A DNA stretch of 35,868 nucleotides from Gordonia sp. ABSL11-1 (GCF_030315685.1 NZ_JASXSI010000036.1:1-35868), one strand, 5' to 3'; shown: positions 16,775 to 25,066, numbered from the stretch's first letter. A program made the numbers and translations. The notes: generated from the sequence alone by a model not told the origin.

Positions 16775-16969
16775 ATGCGCGTCGAGGTGGACCTGGACAT
16801 CTGCCAGGGGCACGGAATGTGCGAGATGGAGGCGTCGGAGGTCTTCCGGGCCCATTCCGACCACGTCGAGATCCTGGACAAGGAACCGGATGAGAGCCGC
16901 CGAGCCGAGGTCGAGGCCGCAGTCATGTACTGCCCCACGCAAGCCCTGAGAATTGTGGAAGACGAGTGA
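16775..16969 (+). CDS. [3Fe-4S] ferredoxin, CYP51 redox partner (Rv0763c-like)
   Basis: This 64-residue small acidic ferredoxin has three cluster cysteines: CQGHGMC (CxxHxxC, with His in place of the fourth cysteine position) and YCPTQAL. This is the pattern of actinobacterial [3Fe-4S] P450 ferredoxins. It should carry electrons from a ferredoxin reductase, not encoded here, to CYP51 and perhaps to CYP123. ATG 16775 is preferred because AAGGGG (16761-16766) lies eight bases upstream; GTG 16766, which overlaps the cyp51 stop, would add three residues but has no spaced ribosome-binding site. Confidence 0.93.
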   Translation: MRVEVDLDICQGHGMCEMEASEVFRAHSDHVEILDKEPDESRRAEVEAAVMYCPTQALRIVEDE

Positions 16970-16982
16970 GTGGAGACGCGAG

Positions 16983-17528
16983 ATGTCTTTTGATCGTGCC
17001 GAACTGGAAGAGATGAAGCAGCGGTGGCTCGACGCCAACGTCGAGGCGGAGAAGGCCGGCGACTGGAAGACTCTCGCCGAGTTCTACACCGAGGATGCGA
17101 CCTACGGCTGGAACTACGGTCCGGAGAAGGACTTCATGGCGGTCGGCCGCGAGGAGATCCGCGACCTCGCGCTCGGGCAGGAGATGGAAGGCCTCGAGGG
17201 GTGGGAGTACCCCTATCAGGCGTGGGTGATAGACGAGAAGACCGGCGACATGATCGGTTTGTGGAAGCAGGTCTACGAACGGACGCGCGAGGACGGCACG
17301 AACTATGCCCTCGAAGGAATCCAGGGAAGTTGGTTCAAGTACGCCGGCAACTTCCAATTCTCCTGGCAGCGTGACTTCTTCGACTTCGGGAACGTCTCCG
17401 CGCTGTTCATCGAGATGTTGAAGAACAACGCCATGAGTGACGGGATGCTCAAGCGCATCGAGAAGTCCGCGCCGGGAAACCTCCCCGGCTGGTATCCGTT
17501 CGGCGAAGCCCCCGTCGCGTTCTGGTGA
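16983..17528 (+). CDS. NTF2-like / SnoaL-like family protein (Rv0762c position)
   Basis: This 181-residue protein has the NTF2-like pattern: an N-terminal helix (ELEEMKQRWLDANVEAEKAGDWKTLAEFYTEDATYGWNYG in segments) with the typical EFYTEDATY strand, followed by a mixed beta-sheet. Members of this fold include ketosteroid isomerase and SnoaL cyclases, but also many non-catalytic proteins, and no catalytic residue set can be assigned. It follows the ferredoxin by 13 bases with GGAGACGCGAG upstream of ATG 16983. Its place after the ferredoxin equals that of Rv0762c. A role in handling the P450 product is possible but unproven. Confidence 0.75.
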   Translation: MSFDRAELEEMKQRWLDANVEAEKAGDWKTLAEFYTEDATYGWNYGPEKDFMAVGREEIRDLALGQEMEGLEGWEYPYQAWVIDEKTGDMIGLWKQVYERTREDGTNYALEGIQGSWFKYAGNFQFSWQRDFFDFGNVSALFIEMLKNNAMSDGMLKRIEKSAPGNLPGWYPFGEAPVAFW

Positions 17529-17539
17529 GCTGAGAAACG

Positions 17540-18808
17540 ATGACTCTCCCAGCCCCGGCCTACCAAGGCCTGAGTCAGCAGCAGCTCGCCGTCCTCATAC
17601 CCGAACTCCTCCTGTCCGGCCAGTTGATCGATCGCAGTGGGATGGCGCACCTGATCAGTGCCTTCGGGCGAGAGATCATGGGACAGGTGGCCATCGAGGA
17701 GTGGATGGCGGCAAGTCCGGTCTACACACACCGGATGCGCGCCGCCCTCGGCATCGACGGCGACGGCGTCGAGGACATGTTCAAGTGTCTGCAACTCGAC
17801 ATCGGTGCGCCACCGCAGTTCATGGACTTCCGATACGAGGTGACCGACACGTATCACGGATCGTTCTTCCTCCAACACTGCGGTGCGCTGATGGATGTCG
17901 AACCGATGGGCGACGACTACGTGACGACGATGTGCCACGACATCGAGGACCCGACCTTCGACGCGACGGCGATCGCGACCAATCGTCGGGCCCGTATCCG
18001 CCCGATCCATCGGCCGCCCCGGCGGCCGGAAGGTCGTATGCCCCACTGTGAGTGGACGGTCACGATCGAGGACGACCGCGAGGAGCTGCCGCTGCCGGCG
18101 GATGCCCAGGAGATGTTCTCCACTCGTGCCGGTCAGACGGAGCTGACCCCGATCGACACCGCGGCGACCGACGGATTCGTCGACTATCGGGGTCCGTTGC
18201 TCGCCGATCTGCAGTTCCGCGAGTGGTCGCAGACCGCGCTGGCGCGTATGGCCGAGGAGATCGCGCTGCAGCATCAGTTGCTGTCGCTCGGATTCCTGTG
18301 GTCGGTGCGCAGGCACGCCGAGAGTGAGGACCAGGCTCGCGAGATCTTCCGCAAGCAGTTCACCGGAATCGCCGGGTTGTCGGCGGATCGGTTGCGGTCC
18401 GCGATGGACCTCGGACTGGATGCGGCCGGTCTGGCGGCGGTGATCACCCTCAGCCCCGTCCTGGGTCCGGTGCAGTACACCCGTGTCACCGCCGAGGCCG
18501 TCGGTGACGACGTGATCGTGCGGGTGCCCACCGACTCCGGTGCGGTCGCCGACAGCGGTTGGGTGACACTCCTGGCAGCCGACCACGCCGAACCACTACA
18601 GGCGATCGGCACCGCGGTCGACGCCCACTGGAGCGTCGCGTCGTCGACCGACGAGGACGGTGCAACTGTGTTCGTCATGTCGAAGGGCGAACAGCGCCAC
18701 TCCGAATCCGGCGAGGTCGCGATCGCACGGTTCAGTTCCGGTGCTGACTTCGAGTTCACCGATCGCGGGCGCTCGATACCGATCACCCCGGTGGGTAGCG
18801 GCGTCTGA
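17540..18808 (+). CDS. Uncharacterised 422-residue protein of the cyp51 operon
   Basis: I do not recognise a named family with confidence. The N-terminal ~240 residues contain four spaced cysteines in conserved-looking contexts: MFKCLQLDIG, FFLQHCGALMDVEPMGDD, TTMCHDIEDPTF and MPHCEWTV. The HC..(L)..VE...D...MCHDIED pattern is reminiscent of ATC-hydrolase/DUF6125-type domains, which is a weak guess. The C-terminal half is helical (RMAEEIALQHQLLSLGFLWSVRR), then beta-rich. There is no signal peptide or membrane segment. It lies 11 bases after the NTF2-like gene, and its stop overlaps a possible start of the following SDR, so it is firmly in the cyp51 operon. Confidence 0.8.
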   Translation: MTLPAPAYQGLSQQQLAVLIPELLLSGQLIDRSGMAHLISAFGREIMGQVAIEEWMAASPVYTHRMRAALGIDGDGVEDMFKCLQLDIGAPPQFMDFRYEVTDTYHGSFFLQHCGALMDVEPMGDDYVTTMCHDIEDPTFDATAIATNRRARIRPIHRPPRRPEGRMPHCEWTVTIEDDREELPLPADAQEMFSTRAGQTELTPIDTAATDGFVDYRGPLLADLQFREWSQTALARMAEEIALQHQLLSLGFLWSVRRHAESEDQAREIFRKQFTGIAGLSADRLRSAMDLGLDAAGLAAVITLSPVLGPVQYTRVTAEAVGDDVIVRVPTDSGAVADSGWVTLLAADHAEPLQAIGTAVDAHWSVASSTDEDGATVFVMSKGEQRHSESGEVAIARFSSGADFEFTDRGRSIPITPVGSGV

Positions 18809-18849
18809 TGGCAGAGCCCGATCGGTACGGCGGCACGGAGGCGGGGGAC

Positions 18850-19722
18850 ATGAACCTGTCCGGCCGGGTCGCGGTGGTCGCAGGGGCGACGCGCGGGATC
18901 GGCCTGGCCGTCACGTATGCGCTCTCGGGCCGCGGTGTGTCGATCGTGGTCAACGGGCGGGATCCGGTGGCGGTCGAGGAGACCGTCACCGAGATCCGCG
19001 GCGGTGGGGGTTATGCCGTCGGTGTGGTCGGCTCCGCGGGTGAGGAGGGGGTCGCGCAGCAGATGGTCGACGGCGCTCTGGCCGAGTTCGGTGCGCTCGA
19101 CATCGCCATCAACTGTGCGGGTATCGCGGAGCCGGCCGGGTCGACCGTTCTCACCATCCGGCCCGACGAGTTCCGGGACCAGATCGACGCCCATCTGATG
19201 AGTGCGTTCCATCTCACGCAGGCGGCCGGGCGGGTGTTCGTCGAGCAGGGCGCCGGTTCGCTGGTGCTCACCGGTTCTGCCGCATCGCTCGGAATGTTCG
19301 GCGGCAGTGGATATCCGGCGGCGAAGGGTGGCGTCAATGCGCTCGCACTCGCTGCGGGCGCCGACCTCGCCGCACACGGGATCCGGGTCAACGTGGTGAT
19401 GCCCGGGGCGAAGTCACGCCTGTCCACCGGGGACGACTACATCGCGCACATCGAGGGTCTGCACCGTCGGGGTGTGCTCGACGAGCTGACTCGCGATGCT
19501 GCGCTGGACCCGGCGCCGCCCGAGTACGTTGCGGCGTTGTACGTCTTCCTGGCGAGCGACGCCGCGCGCGCCGTCACGGGCCAGATCTTCACCGCGGCCG
19601 GCGGCTTCATCGGCAGGTACGGTCCGCAGCAGGCGGAGTTCATCGCTTATCGCGATCACCGGGACAGCGCCCCGTACACGATGGTGGAGCTGGCCGAGTT
19701 GCTGCAGGAAGCCGGTTCTTGA
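18850..19722 (+). CDS. Short-chain dehydrogenase, last gene of the cyp51 operon
   Basis: This 290-residue SDR has the cofactor loop VAGATRGIGLAV, the sequence INCAG at the NNAG position, and the catalytic region LTGSAAS...SGYPAAKGG (Tyr, Lys four apart). It has an unusually long C-terminal extension after the TGQIFTAAGG tail, reading IGRYGPQQAEFIAYRDHRD onward, as in SDRs related to the multifunctional beta-oxidation hydroxyacyl-CoA dehydrogenase domain. ATG 18850 is chosen because GGAGGCGGGGG lies just upstream. ATG 18808, overlapping the previous stop (TGATG), would add 14 residues and remains possible. It converges on the epimerase-like gene with a seven-base gap and no visible terminator. 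Confidence 0.88.
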   Translation: MNLSGRVAVVAGATRGIGLAVTYALSGRGVSIVVNGRDPVAVEETVTEIRGGGGYAVGVVGSAGEEGVAQQMVDGALAEFGALDIAINCAGIAEPAGSTVLTIRPDEFRDQIDAHLMSAFHLTQAAGRVFVEQGAGSLVLTGSAASLGMFGGSGYPAAKGGVNALALAAGADLAAHGIRVNVVMPGAKSRLSTGDDYIAHIEGLHRRGVLDELTRDAALDPAPPEYVAALYVFLASDAARAVTGQIFTAAGGFIGRYGPQQAEFIAYRDHRDSAPYTMVELAELLQEAGS

Positions 19723-19729
19723 GTCGGTG

Positions 19730-20749
19730 TCACGAAGGGCGTGCCGCTCGCCGTTGCGCGACGCGGTCGAGCCAGAAGCGGGCGCCTGCCTCCACCGCGT
19801 CGCTGACCGGAGCCGGCCGCCACCCGAGTTCGCGTGTGGCCTTTCCGTGATCCATCGGTGGCATGTAGTGCATCAATCGCACCGATGAGATCGTGAGTTG
19901 CCGTGGTGTGCCGGTGATCTTCGCCAGCAGTGATCCGATCGCGCCGCAGAGATAGAGCGCCGGGCGGTGCAGGACGAGTCGCGGTGCCCGGCGCCCGGCG
20001 GCTGCCGAGGCCGTCGAGATGATGTCACCGAGGTCGATGAAGCTCTCCGACACGATGTATCGCTCGCCGGGTCGTCCGCGGTCTGCGGCGAGAATCAGGG
20101 CGTCTGCAGCGTCGTCGATGCCGACCGACTCGGCACGGCACCCACGAACCGTGAACGGGAGCTTGCCGAGTGCAGCGCCCGCGACGAAGGCGCCGTGTGG
20201 CGTGGGCTGCCAGTCGTTAGCGCCATAGGTGTTCGACACGCACATCGCCACTGCGGGCAATCCGTGCTCGCGGGAGTATTCCAGCACCAGGTCCTCTGCG
20301 GCCACACGTGTGCGTACGTACTCCGGAGCGGTGTCGCCCCAGTCGAAGTCGTCGGCCTCGGTGGCGGGCCGTCCGCCGGCACGGGGCGCGGCACTGCCGA
20401 TCGTGGCGGCCGTGCTGGTGAAGACGAAGGACCGGAGATCTGCGTCGACCGCGACATCGAGAACGGCGCGCAGGGCGTCGACGTTGGTGCGATACAGCGG
20501 GGAGGGGTCGGTGAGCCAGGCCCGGGTGTCGACGGCGCAGTAGAACACCGCATCGCATCCGGTGATCGCCGCACGAACTGCCTCCACGTCGGTCAGCTCG
20601 CCGACGACACGCTCGACGTCGAGGTCGTCGATCGCACGGGTGTCGCTGGTCGCGCGGACGAGCACGCGCATGTCGTCGCCGGCTCCGACCAGCCGCCGCA
20701 CGACGTGTGAATCGAGAAATCCCGACGCTCCGATGACCAGTTTCGTCAC
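19730..20749 (-). CDS. NAD-dependent epimerase/dehydratase family protein (extended SDR)
   Basis: This 339-residue extended SDR has the N-terminal motif VIGASGFLDSHVVRRL and the serine region FVFTSTAATIG. It belongs to the dihydroflavonol-reductase / hydroxysteroid-dehydrogenase-like branch. The tyrosine segment reads EYVRTRVAAEDLV, so the residue four after Tyr is Arg instead of the usual catalytic Lys. The start is GTG 20749, giving a GTGA overlap with the stop of the phosphotransferase gene; the frame to 20905 lies inside that gene. It is the third gene of the fadD operon. The substrate is unknown; a sterol or terpenoid alcohol would fit the neighbourhood. Confidence 0.85.
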   Translation of the reverse strand: MTKLVIGASGFLDSHVVRRLVGAGDDMRVLVRATSDTRAIDDLDVERVVGELTDVEAVRAAITGCDAVFYCAVDTRAWLTDPSPLYRTNVDALRAVLDVAVDADLRSFVFTSTAATIGSAAPRAGGRPATEADDFDWGDTAPEYVRTRVAAEDLVLEYSREHGLPAVAMCVSNTYGANDWQPTPHGAFVAGAALGKLPFTVRGCRAESVGIDDAADALILAADRGRPGERYIVSESFIDLGDIISTASAAAGRRAPRLVLHRPALYLCGAIGSLLAKITGTPRQLTISSVRLMHYMPPMDHGKATRELGWRPAPVSDAVEAGARFWLDRVAQRRAARPS

Positions 20750-21788
20750 AGCACACCGGGATTCAGATCCTCGATGGCCGCGGAGGCGCGCTCGAGCATC
20801 GTCATGAACATCCGGTCGCCCCGTTCGGTCGGCATGGCCGCGGCGCAACCGAACACGATGATCAGCGGAGCCTGGATCAGCGAGTCGACATAGTCGGTCC
20901 AACACTCGTCGACGGTGTGTTCGGTGACGCCCTGGTTCCGCAGTGCGGTGTGGTGGGCGGTCACGATGTCGCGCCCGGCCGCTCGCCGGTCGTCGGTGGT
21001 CACGCTCGTCGCGAGCAGGAAGGCGATGTCGCGCAGCGCATTACCGACGGTGATGGTCTGCCAGTCGACGACGGTGACCGAACCGTCCGGACCGAACAGA
21101 CGTTGTCGATGCGCAGGTCGCCGTGGATGAGGGCGAAGCGTTGCGGTGTCCGCGCGAGCCAGTCTCCCGCCTCGGCGACCAGCCAGTCGACGGTCGCCGC
21201 CTCCCGGCCGGTCAGGGGGAACCGGGCGCGGAACACGTCGGCCATCGGTTCGAGGACCGAATCCATCGGGACTCGATCCTCGTGATCCGGCAGCGACAGG
21301 CCCGGCAGCTCGAACAGAGAGTCGTCGCACCACCGCGGAGCGTGGAGTCCGGCCGCCGCCACCGCCACCGCTTGGGCCTGGTACGCACTGCATCCCGCGA
21401 TCTGATCGCCCTGCACGGCGGGCGCCATGTCCTCGAGCAGCAGGACGAACTCGGTGTTGACGGCGGAGATCACCGAGCCGTGGCAGCGCGGAACCGTCAC
21501 CGTCGGTGCGAATTGCTGATAGAACAGCACCTCGTTGCGGAACATCCCCGCGGCGAACTCGCGTTGGGAGCGTTCGCCGATGGCGAGTTTCGCAACCATC
21601 GTGTCGGGCGCACGGGTGGAGGTCGCGCCGGTCGACGCGTAGGTGGGCGTGATCCGAAACGATCCGGCCATCTGTCCCGATCCGACCGGTTCGACGGTGA
21701 CCGAGGCGATCTCGGCATCCGGGTATCCCGGCGTGAGAAGCCCCGTCGGCCAGGGAGCGGTGAGCTCGCCGACGCTCGTGGGAATCAC
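20746..21788 (-). pseudogene. Aminoglycoside-phosphotransferase-family kinase interrupted by one frameshift
   Basis: The frame from ATG 21788 encodes a kinase-like fold: VAKLAIGERSQREF, LLLEDMAP, and the catalytic loop LIHGDLRIDN. Directly after this loop, at about 21099-21102, the frame is lost and continues in another frame as LFGPDGSVTVVDWQTITVGNALRDIAFLL to the stop at 20746. The metal-binding DWQ motif is therefore in the wrong frame. A single missing base (expected ...DNVLFGPDG) explains this. The gene has ATGA and GTGA overlaps with both neighbours. It is either a recent inactivation or a sequencing error. APH-like proteins beside acyl-CoA genes are generally not resistance enzymes. 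Confidence 0.85.
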
Positions 21789-23389
21789 ACGGTCGCGGCA
21801 GGCGCTGCCGCGTCGCGGTATTCGGTCGAGCGTGCCTCCCGTACCCAGAGGGTGTCATCGCCCGCGACGGGGCCCTGCTCCTTCAACTCCCGCTTGAGGA
21901 TCTTGTTCGTGGCCGTCGTCGGCAGGTCGTCGGCGATGCGTACGAATCGCGGCCATGCCTTGGGGGACAGGTCGGCCTGGGCGGCGAGCTGGGCCGACAG
22001 GGATTCCGGGGTGAGGACCGCGTCGTCCTGCAGGACGAGGGCCGCCATCACCGCGTCGCCGACATGCTCGTCCGGCACCGCGTAGATCGCGACCCGGTTG
22101 ATCTCGGGCAGCCGCAGAAGGATTCGTTCGATCGGTCCGGCCGCGAGATTCTCGCCGTCGACACGCATCCAGTCGCCGGTCCGCCCGGCCAGGTAGATCC
22201 AGTCGTCGGAGTCCTTGTAGGCGAGGTCGCCCGACCAGTACTTCCCGTGCCGCATCCGCTCGCTCGTGGCGGCGGCGTCGTTGTAGTAGCCCATGAACAT
22301 GCCGGCGCCGTCGATGTTCACCAGTTCACCGATGGCGGCCTCGGCGTTCGAGAGTGCACCGTTCTCGTCGAACTCGGCGCGCGGACACTCGGTCAGCGTG
22401 TCCGAGTTATACACGGCGACATTGGGAAAGCCCTTGCCGATCGAGCCCTCCGGCGTTCCCGGTTCACGGGTGATGATGATGGCCAGCTCGGTCGAACCGA
22501 ACCCGTCCCACACGGTGCACCCGAATCGTCGGGAGAACTCGTTGATGTCGCGATCGGTGGCCTCGTTGCCGAACGCCACGCGCAGCGGGTTGTCGATGTC
22601 GTCGGGCTTCTCCTCGGTGGCGAGGATGTACGCCAGCGGCTTGCCGACGTAGTTCATGTAGGTCGCGTTGTACCGACGGATGTCGGCGAGGAATGTCGAG
22701 GCGGAGAACTTCGCCGGCGCGATGGCGGCCCCGCCGCACAGGGCGACACAGTAGCCGCCCATCAGCGCGGCCGAGTGGAACAACGGCATGGACAGATAGC
22801 AGACGTCGCCGGGACCGACCTCGTATTTCTCGGCGAGGACGGGCCCGGCGAACGGGATCATCATGTGCGCGAACTGCACCGGCTTGGGATCTCCGCTGGT
22901 TCCGGACGTGAAGATGAGCATGAAGGTGTCGACGGCCGTCGGTACCGAATGTGGCACCAGGTCACCGGCATTCGCGATCAGCTGGTCCCAGTTCGCGGTG
23001 GACGTGTCGAGGACCGTCACGCCCGGCAACTCGAGTCCGTCGAGGAGGGGGCGGTGCTCGGCGTCGGTGATCAGGACCTGACAATCGGCGCGCAGGATGT
23101 CGGCGGCGAGTCCCTCACCTCTGCGGGTGTTGTTGACCCCGACCGTCACGTAACCGCCGAGGGCCCCGGCGGCCAGCGCCAGCAGCATGTCCGGGGTGTT
23201 GCCGAGCAATGTGCCGATGTGCATCGGCCGAGTCCGGTCGGCCACACCGAGGACGGCCGCGGCCATCTGCCCGGCGTCGGCGATGTACTGCCGCCAGGTC
23301 CACTCACGGCCCTCGTGGGTGATCGCCAGGTTGTCGTCGTTCGTACGCTCCTGCAGGAGCTGGGTCACGGTGTCCGCCACGCGACCCAC
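21785..23389 (-). CDS. Fatty-acyl-CoA synthetase / ligase, FadD1/FadD17-like
   Basis: This 534-residue adenylate-forming enzyme has the P-loop-like motif IFTSGTSGDPKPVQFAH, DGFGSTELAII (A5), YWSGDLAY and GRTGDWMRVDGENL (A7-A8 hinge), and the terminal ATNKILKREL with the catalytic lysine. From memory it is closest to M. tuberculosis FadD1, with FadD17 (a steroid side-chain ligase) next. It activates a carboxylic acid to its CoA ester via an acyl-adenylate. The start is GTG 23389, or more likely GTG 23380, which lies seven bases after the TACAGT -10 and would be leaderless. It is first in an operon with the kinase-like and epimerase-like genes. A KstR-like box overlaps its promoter. Confidence 0.93.
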   Translation of the reverse strand: MGRVADTVTQLLQERTNDDNLAITHEGREWTWRQYIADAGQMAAAVLGVADRTRPMHIGTLLGNTPDMLLALAAGALGGYVTVGVNNTRRGEGLAADILRADCQVLITDAEHRPLLDGLELPGVTVLDTSTANWDQLIANAGDLVPHSVPTAVDTFMLIFTSGTSGDPKPVQFAHMMIPFAGPVLAEKYEVGPGDVCYLSMPLFHSAALMGGYCVALCGGAAIAPAKFSASTFLADIRRYNATYMNYVGKPLAYILATEEKPDDIDNPLRVAFGNEATDRDINEFSRRFGCTVWDGFGSTELAIIITREPGTPEGSIGKGFPNVAVYNSDTLTECPRAEFDENGALSNAEAAIGELVNIDGAGMFMGYYNDAAATSERMRHGKYWSGDLAYKDSDDWIYLAGRTGDWMRVDGENLAAGPIERILLRLPEINRVAIYAVPDEHVGDAVMAALVLQDDAVLTPESLSAQLAAQADLSPKAWPRFVRIADDLPTTATNKILKRELKEQGPVAGDDTLWVREARSTEYRDAAAPAATV

Positions 23390-23417
23390 TGTAGAACGTG
23401 TTCTCGTTTATTGTGAA
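23388..23417 (-). promoter_or_regulatory. fadD promoter with KstR-like operator
   Basis: On the minus strand, TTCACA (23412-23417) and TACAGT (23388-23393) are spaced by 18 bases, a good -35/-10 pair. Between and over them lies TAGAACGTGTTCTC (23392-23405 on the + strand). This fits the 14-bp KstR pattern TnnAACnnGTTnnA at all fixed positions except the last. KstR is the TetR-type repressor of cholesterol catabolism in mycolic-acid actinomycetes. Repression by promoter occlusion is inferred. Confidence 0.55.
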
Positions 23418-23480
23418 CAGATTCTGAAAAATGTCTACTCGGACATGTCTCGTCTTGGGTTGGACACCTGTCGTTGCAGT

Positions 23481-23951
23481 TCAGCGGAAGAAGAACCCGG
23501 TCCCGGGGATCACGGTGAACGCCTGATCCGTGCGGCCGATGATGGTCGTGGTGAATGAGATGCGGCCGGTGCCGGTGACCGCCTCCACGCCCGGACCGGG
23601 CTTGCCCGCGGCGCACACCGGGAAGACCGCGTCGTCGGTGCGGTTGGTCCGCTCGTTGCGCCAGGTGACACCGACCCGCGCCTGTCGGAGGCTCCCGGTG
23701 CAGGCGCCGGCGATCGGTTGCAGGCCCAGCCGTGTCGTACCGGTCGACGTGGCGGTGGCCGCGACGTTGGCGGCGAAACCTCCCGATATGCCGTTCGGGC
23801 CCACTGTGATCCCGACGTTGGGCACCTGGTCGACGCGCAACGCCCGTGGAGCGGCGTCGGCGGCAGTGGCCGACAGCGTGGTCGTCACCGCGACTCCCAC
23901 GATGACGCAGGCCCAGAGGGACCTTCGGGCAGATCGACGAGACACGCGCAT
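23481..23951 (-). CDS. Small exported protein of unknown function
   Basis: This 156-residue protein has an N-terminal signal peptide: a basic start (MRVSRRSARR), a hydrophobic core (SLWACVIVGVAVTTTLSATA), and an ADAA cleavage-like site near residue 33. The mature part is beta-rich, with two cysteines (GACTGS and FPVCAAG) that could form a disulfide, and a repeated T/V-rich pattern. I recognise no family. The protein is likely secreted or periplasmic. ATG 23951 has AAGGAG seven bases upstream, which supports the start. It lies 91 bases upstream of the fadD start on the same strand and is divergent from the thioesterase. Confidence 0.75.
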   Translation of the reverse strand: MRVSRRSARRSLWACVIVGVAVTTTLSATAADAAPRALRVDQVPNVGITVGPNGISGGFAANVAATATSTGTTRLGLQPIAGACTGSLRQARVGVTWRNERTNRTDDAVFPVCAAGKPGPGVEAVTGTGRISFTTTIIGRTDQAFTVIPGTGFFFR

Positions 23952-24133
23952 CGGGCACTCCTTCGAGTCGACTGTTCACCCAGATCACAGCGTGTCCGAA
24001 TCCGTACCGGTCGTGAGGCGTGCCGCGGGTTCTGTTACGGATCCGAGACGCCGAGGCCCGATCGGCGGTGACCCCGCCCGGGTGCTTGGATGGTCGTGGC
24101 ACGAGGACGAGTTCGACAGAGGGGTGCGCAGGC

Positions 24134-25066
24134 ATGACGGAGGATTCGACGCAGATGGATCGTGCAGCACTGCAGGATCCCGTCACCGCGTTCGGCATCG
24201 GCAACGTCCTCGCCCCGCGACCCGGCGTCGTCACCGCCGAACAGCAGCTCGGGCCACGATTCGCCGACCACCGCGGCCGGATCGACATGCCGGCACTCGC
24301 CGTCCTGTTCGATCACCTCGGCGGGCTGCCGTTCTTCCGTTCCGTTCCGCACGGATCGCCGTGCGTGCAGGCGCGGCTGTCGATGTCGATGCAGGGACAC
24401 GTCGCCGTCGGCGATCTGGTCACCGGGATGGCCGAGCTGCTCATGCACGACGACGGTTTCGGGACGACGCGCGTGGACATCACCACCTCGACGGGCGCGC
24501 TGTGCAGCTCCGGTTCGGCACGTAATGTCGCCGTCGGGCGGACATTCGCGAATGATCCGTCGACGGGACGCGGCGTGGGTGTGTCGTCCGAGCATTCCGG
24601 CGGGGTGCCGGTCGACTTGCCTGCCGCCATTGAACCGTCGCTGACCGGCCGTCAGATCGTCGACCAGATCGCGATCGGCGTTCGTGGCGGCGGACCGCTG
24701 ACCGAGCTGCTCAACGGTGTCGTCGAACCGGTCACCCACGGCCGCACAGTAGGGCTCCGCTTCACCGTGACGACCGAACCGTGGATGGGCAATGTGTTCG
24801 GCACGATGCATGGGGGAGTGATCGCGGCGATCACCGCTCAGGCGTGCTCGTTCGCAGGACAGGCGAACGCCGCGGCCGGCGTCGACTATCAGCTCGGTGA
24901 TCTCGCGATCGGGTTCCTCCGGTCTCCGGCGGTGCAGGGCGACGAGGTGATCGTCGACGTCGTGCCGATCAAGGTCGGGCGTCGGATCGCGTCCTTCGAC
25001 GCGACGATGACCGCACACGACGGGATGCTGCTCAGCCGAGCGACGGCTGACGTTCTCTATCGCTGA
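24134..25066 (+). CDS. PaaI-type thioesterase with two hotdog regions
   Basis: This 310-residue protein shows an N-terminal hotdog-like half (DHRGRIDMPALAVLFDHLGG, then ARLSMSMQGHVAVGDLV) and a C-terminal half with the classical turn NVFGTMHGGVIAAITAQAC followed by LAIGFLRSPAVQGDEVIVDVVPIKVGRRIASFDATM. A double-hotdog acyl-CoA thioesterase acting in the cytoplasm is the best call. ATG 24134 has AGAGGGG upstream; the frame from 24020 lacks family character. It stands alone, with 182 bases before it, which hold only a weak inverted repeat ATCCGTA/TACGGAT (24000-24042), and 150 bases after it. Confidence 0.85.
   Translation: MTEDSTQMDRAALQDPVTAFGIGNVLAPRPGVVTAEQQLGPRFADHRGRIDMPALAVLFDHLGGLPFFRSVPHGSPCVQARLSMSMQGHVAVGDLVTGMAELLMHDDGFGTTRVDITTSTGALCSSGSARNVAVGRTFANDPSTGRGVGVSSEHSGGVPVDLPAAIEPSLTGRQIVDQIAIGVRGGGPLTELLNGVVEPVTHGRTVGLRFTVTTEPWMGNVFGTMHGGVIAAITAQACSFAGQANAAAGVDYQLGDLAIGFLRSPAVQGDEVIVDVVPIKVGRRIASFDATMTAHDGMLLSRATADVLYR

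Noticed and set aside
20746..21788. Aminoglycoside resistance gene
   Set aside because: Only the kinase fold is shared; context is acyl-CoA metabolism and the frame is broken.
24000..24042. Inverted repeat ATCCGTA/TACGGAT as a riboswitch or terminator
   Set aside because: Seven-base arms with a 29-base loop are too weak, and no conserved aptamer or T-run is visible.
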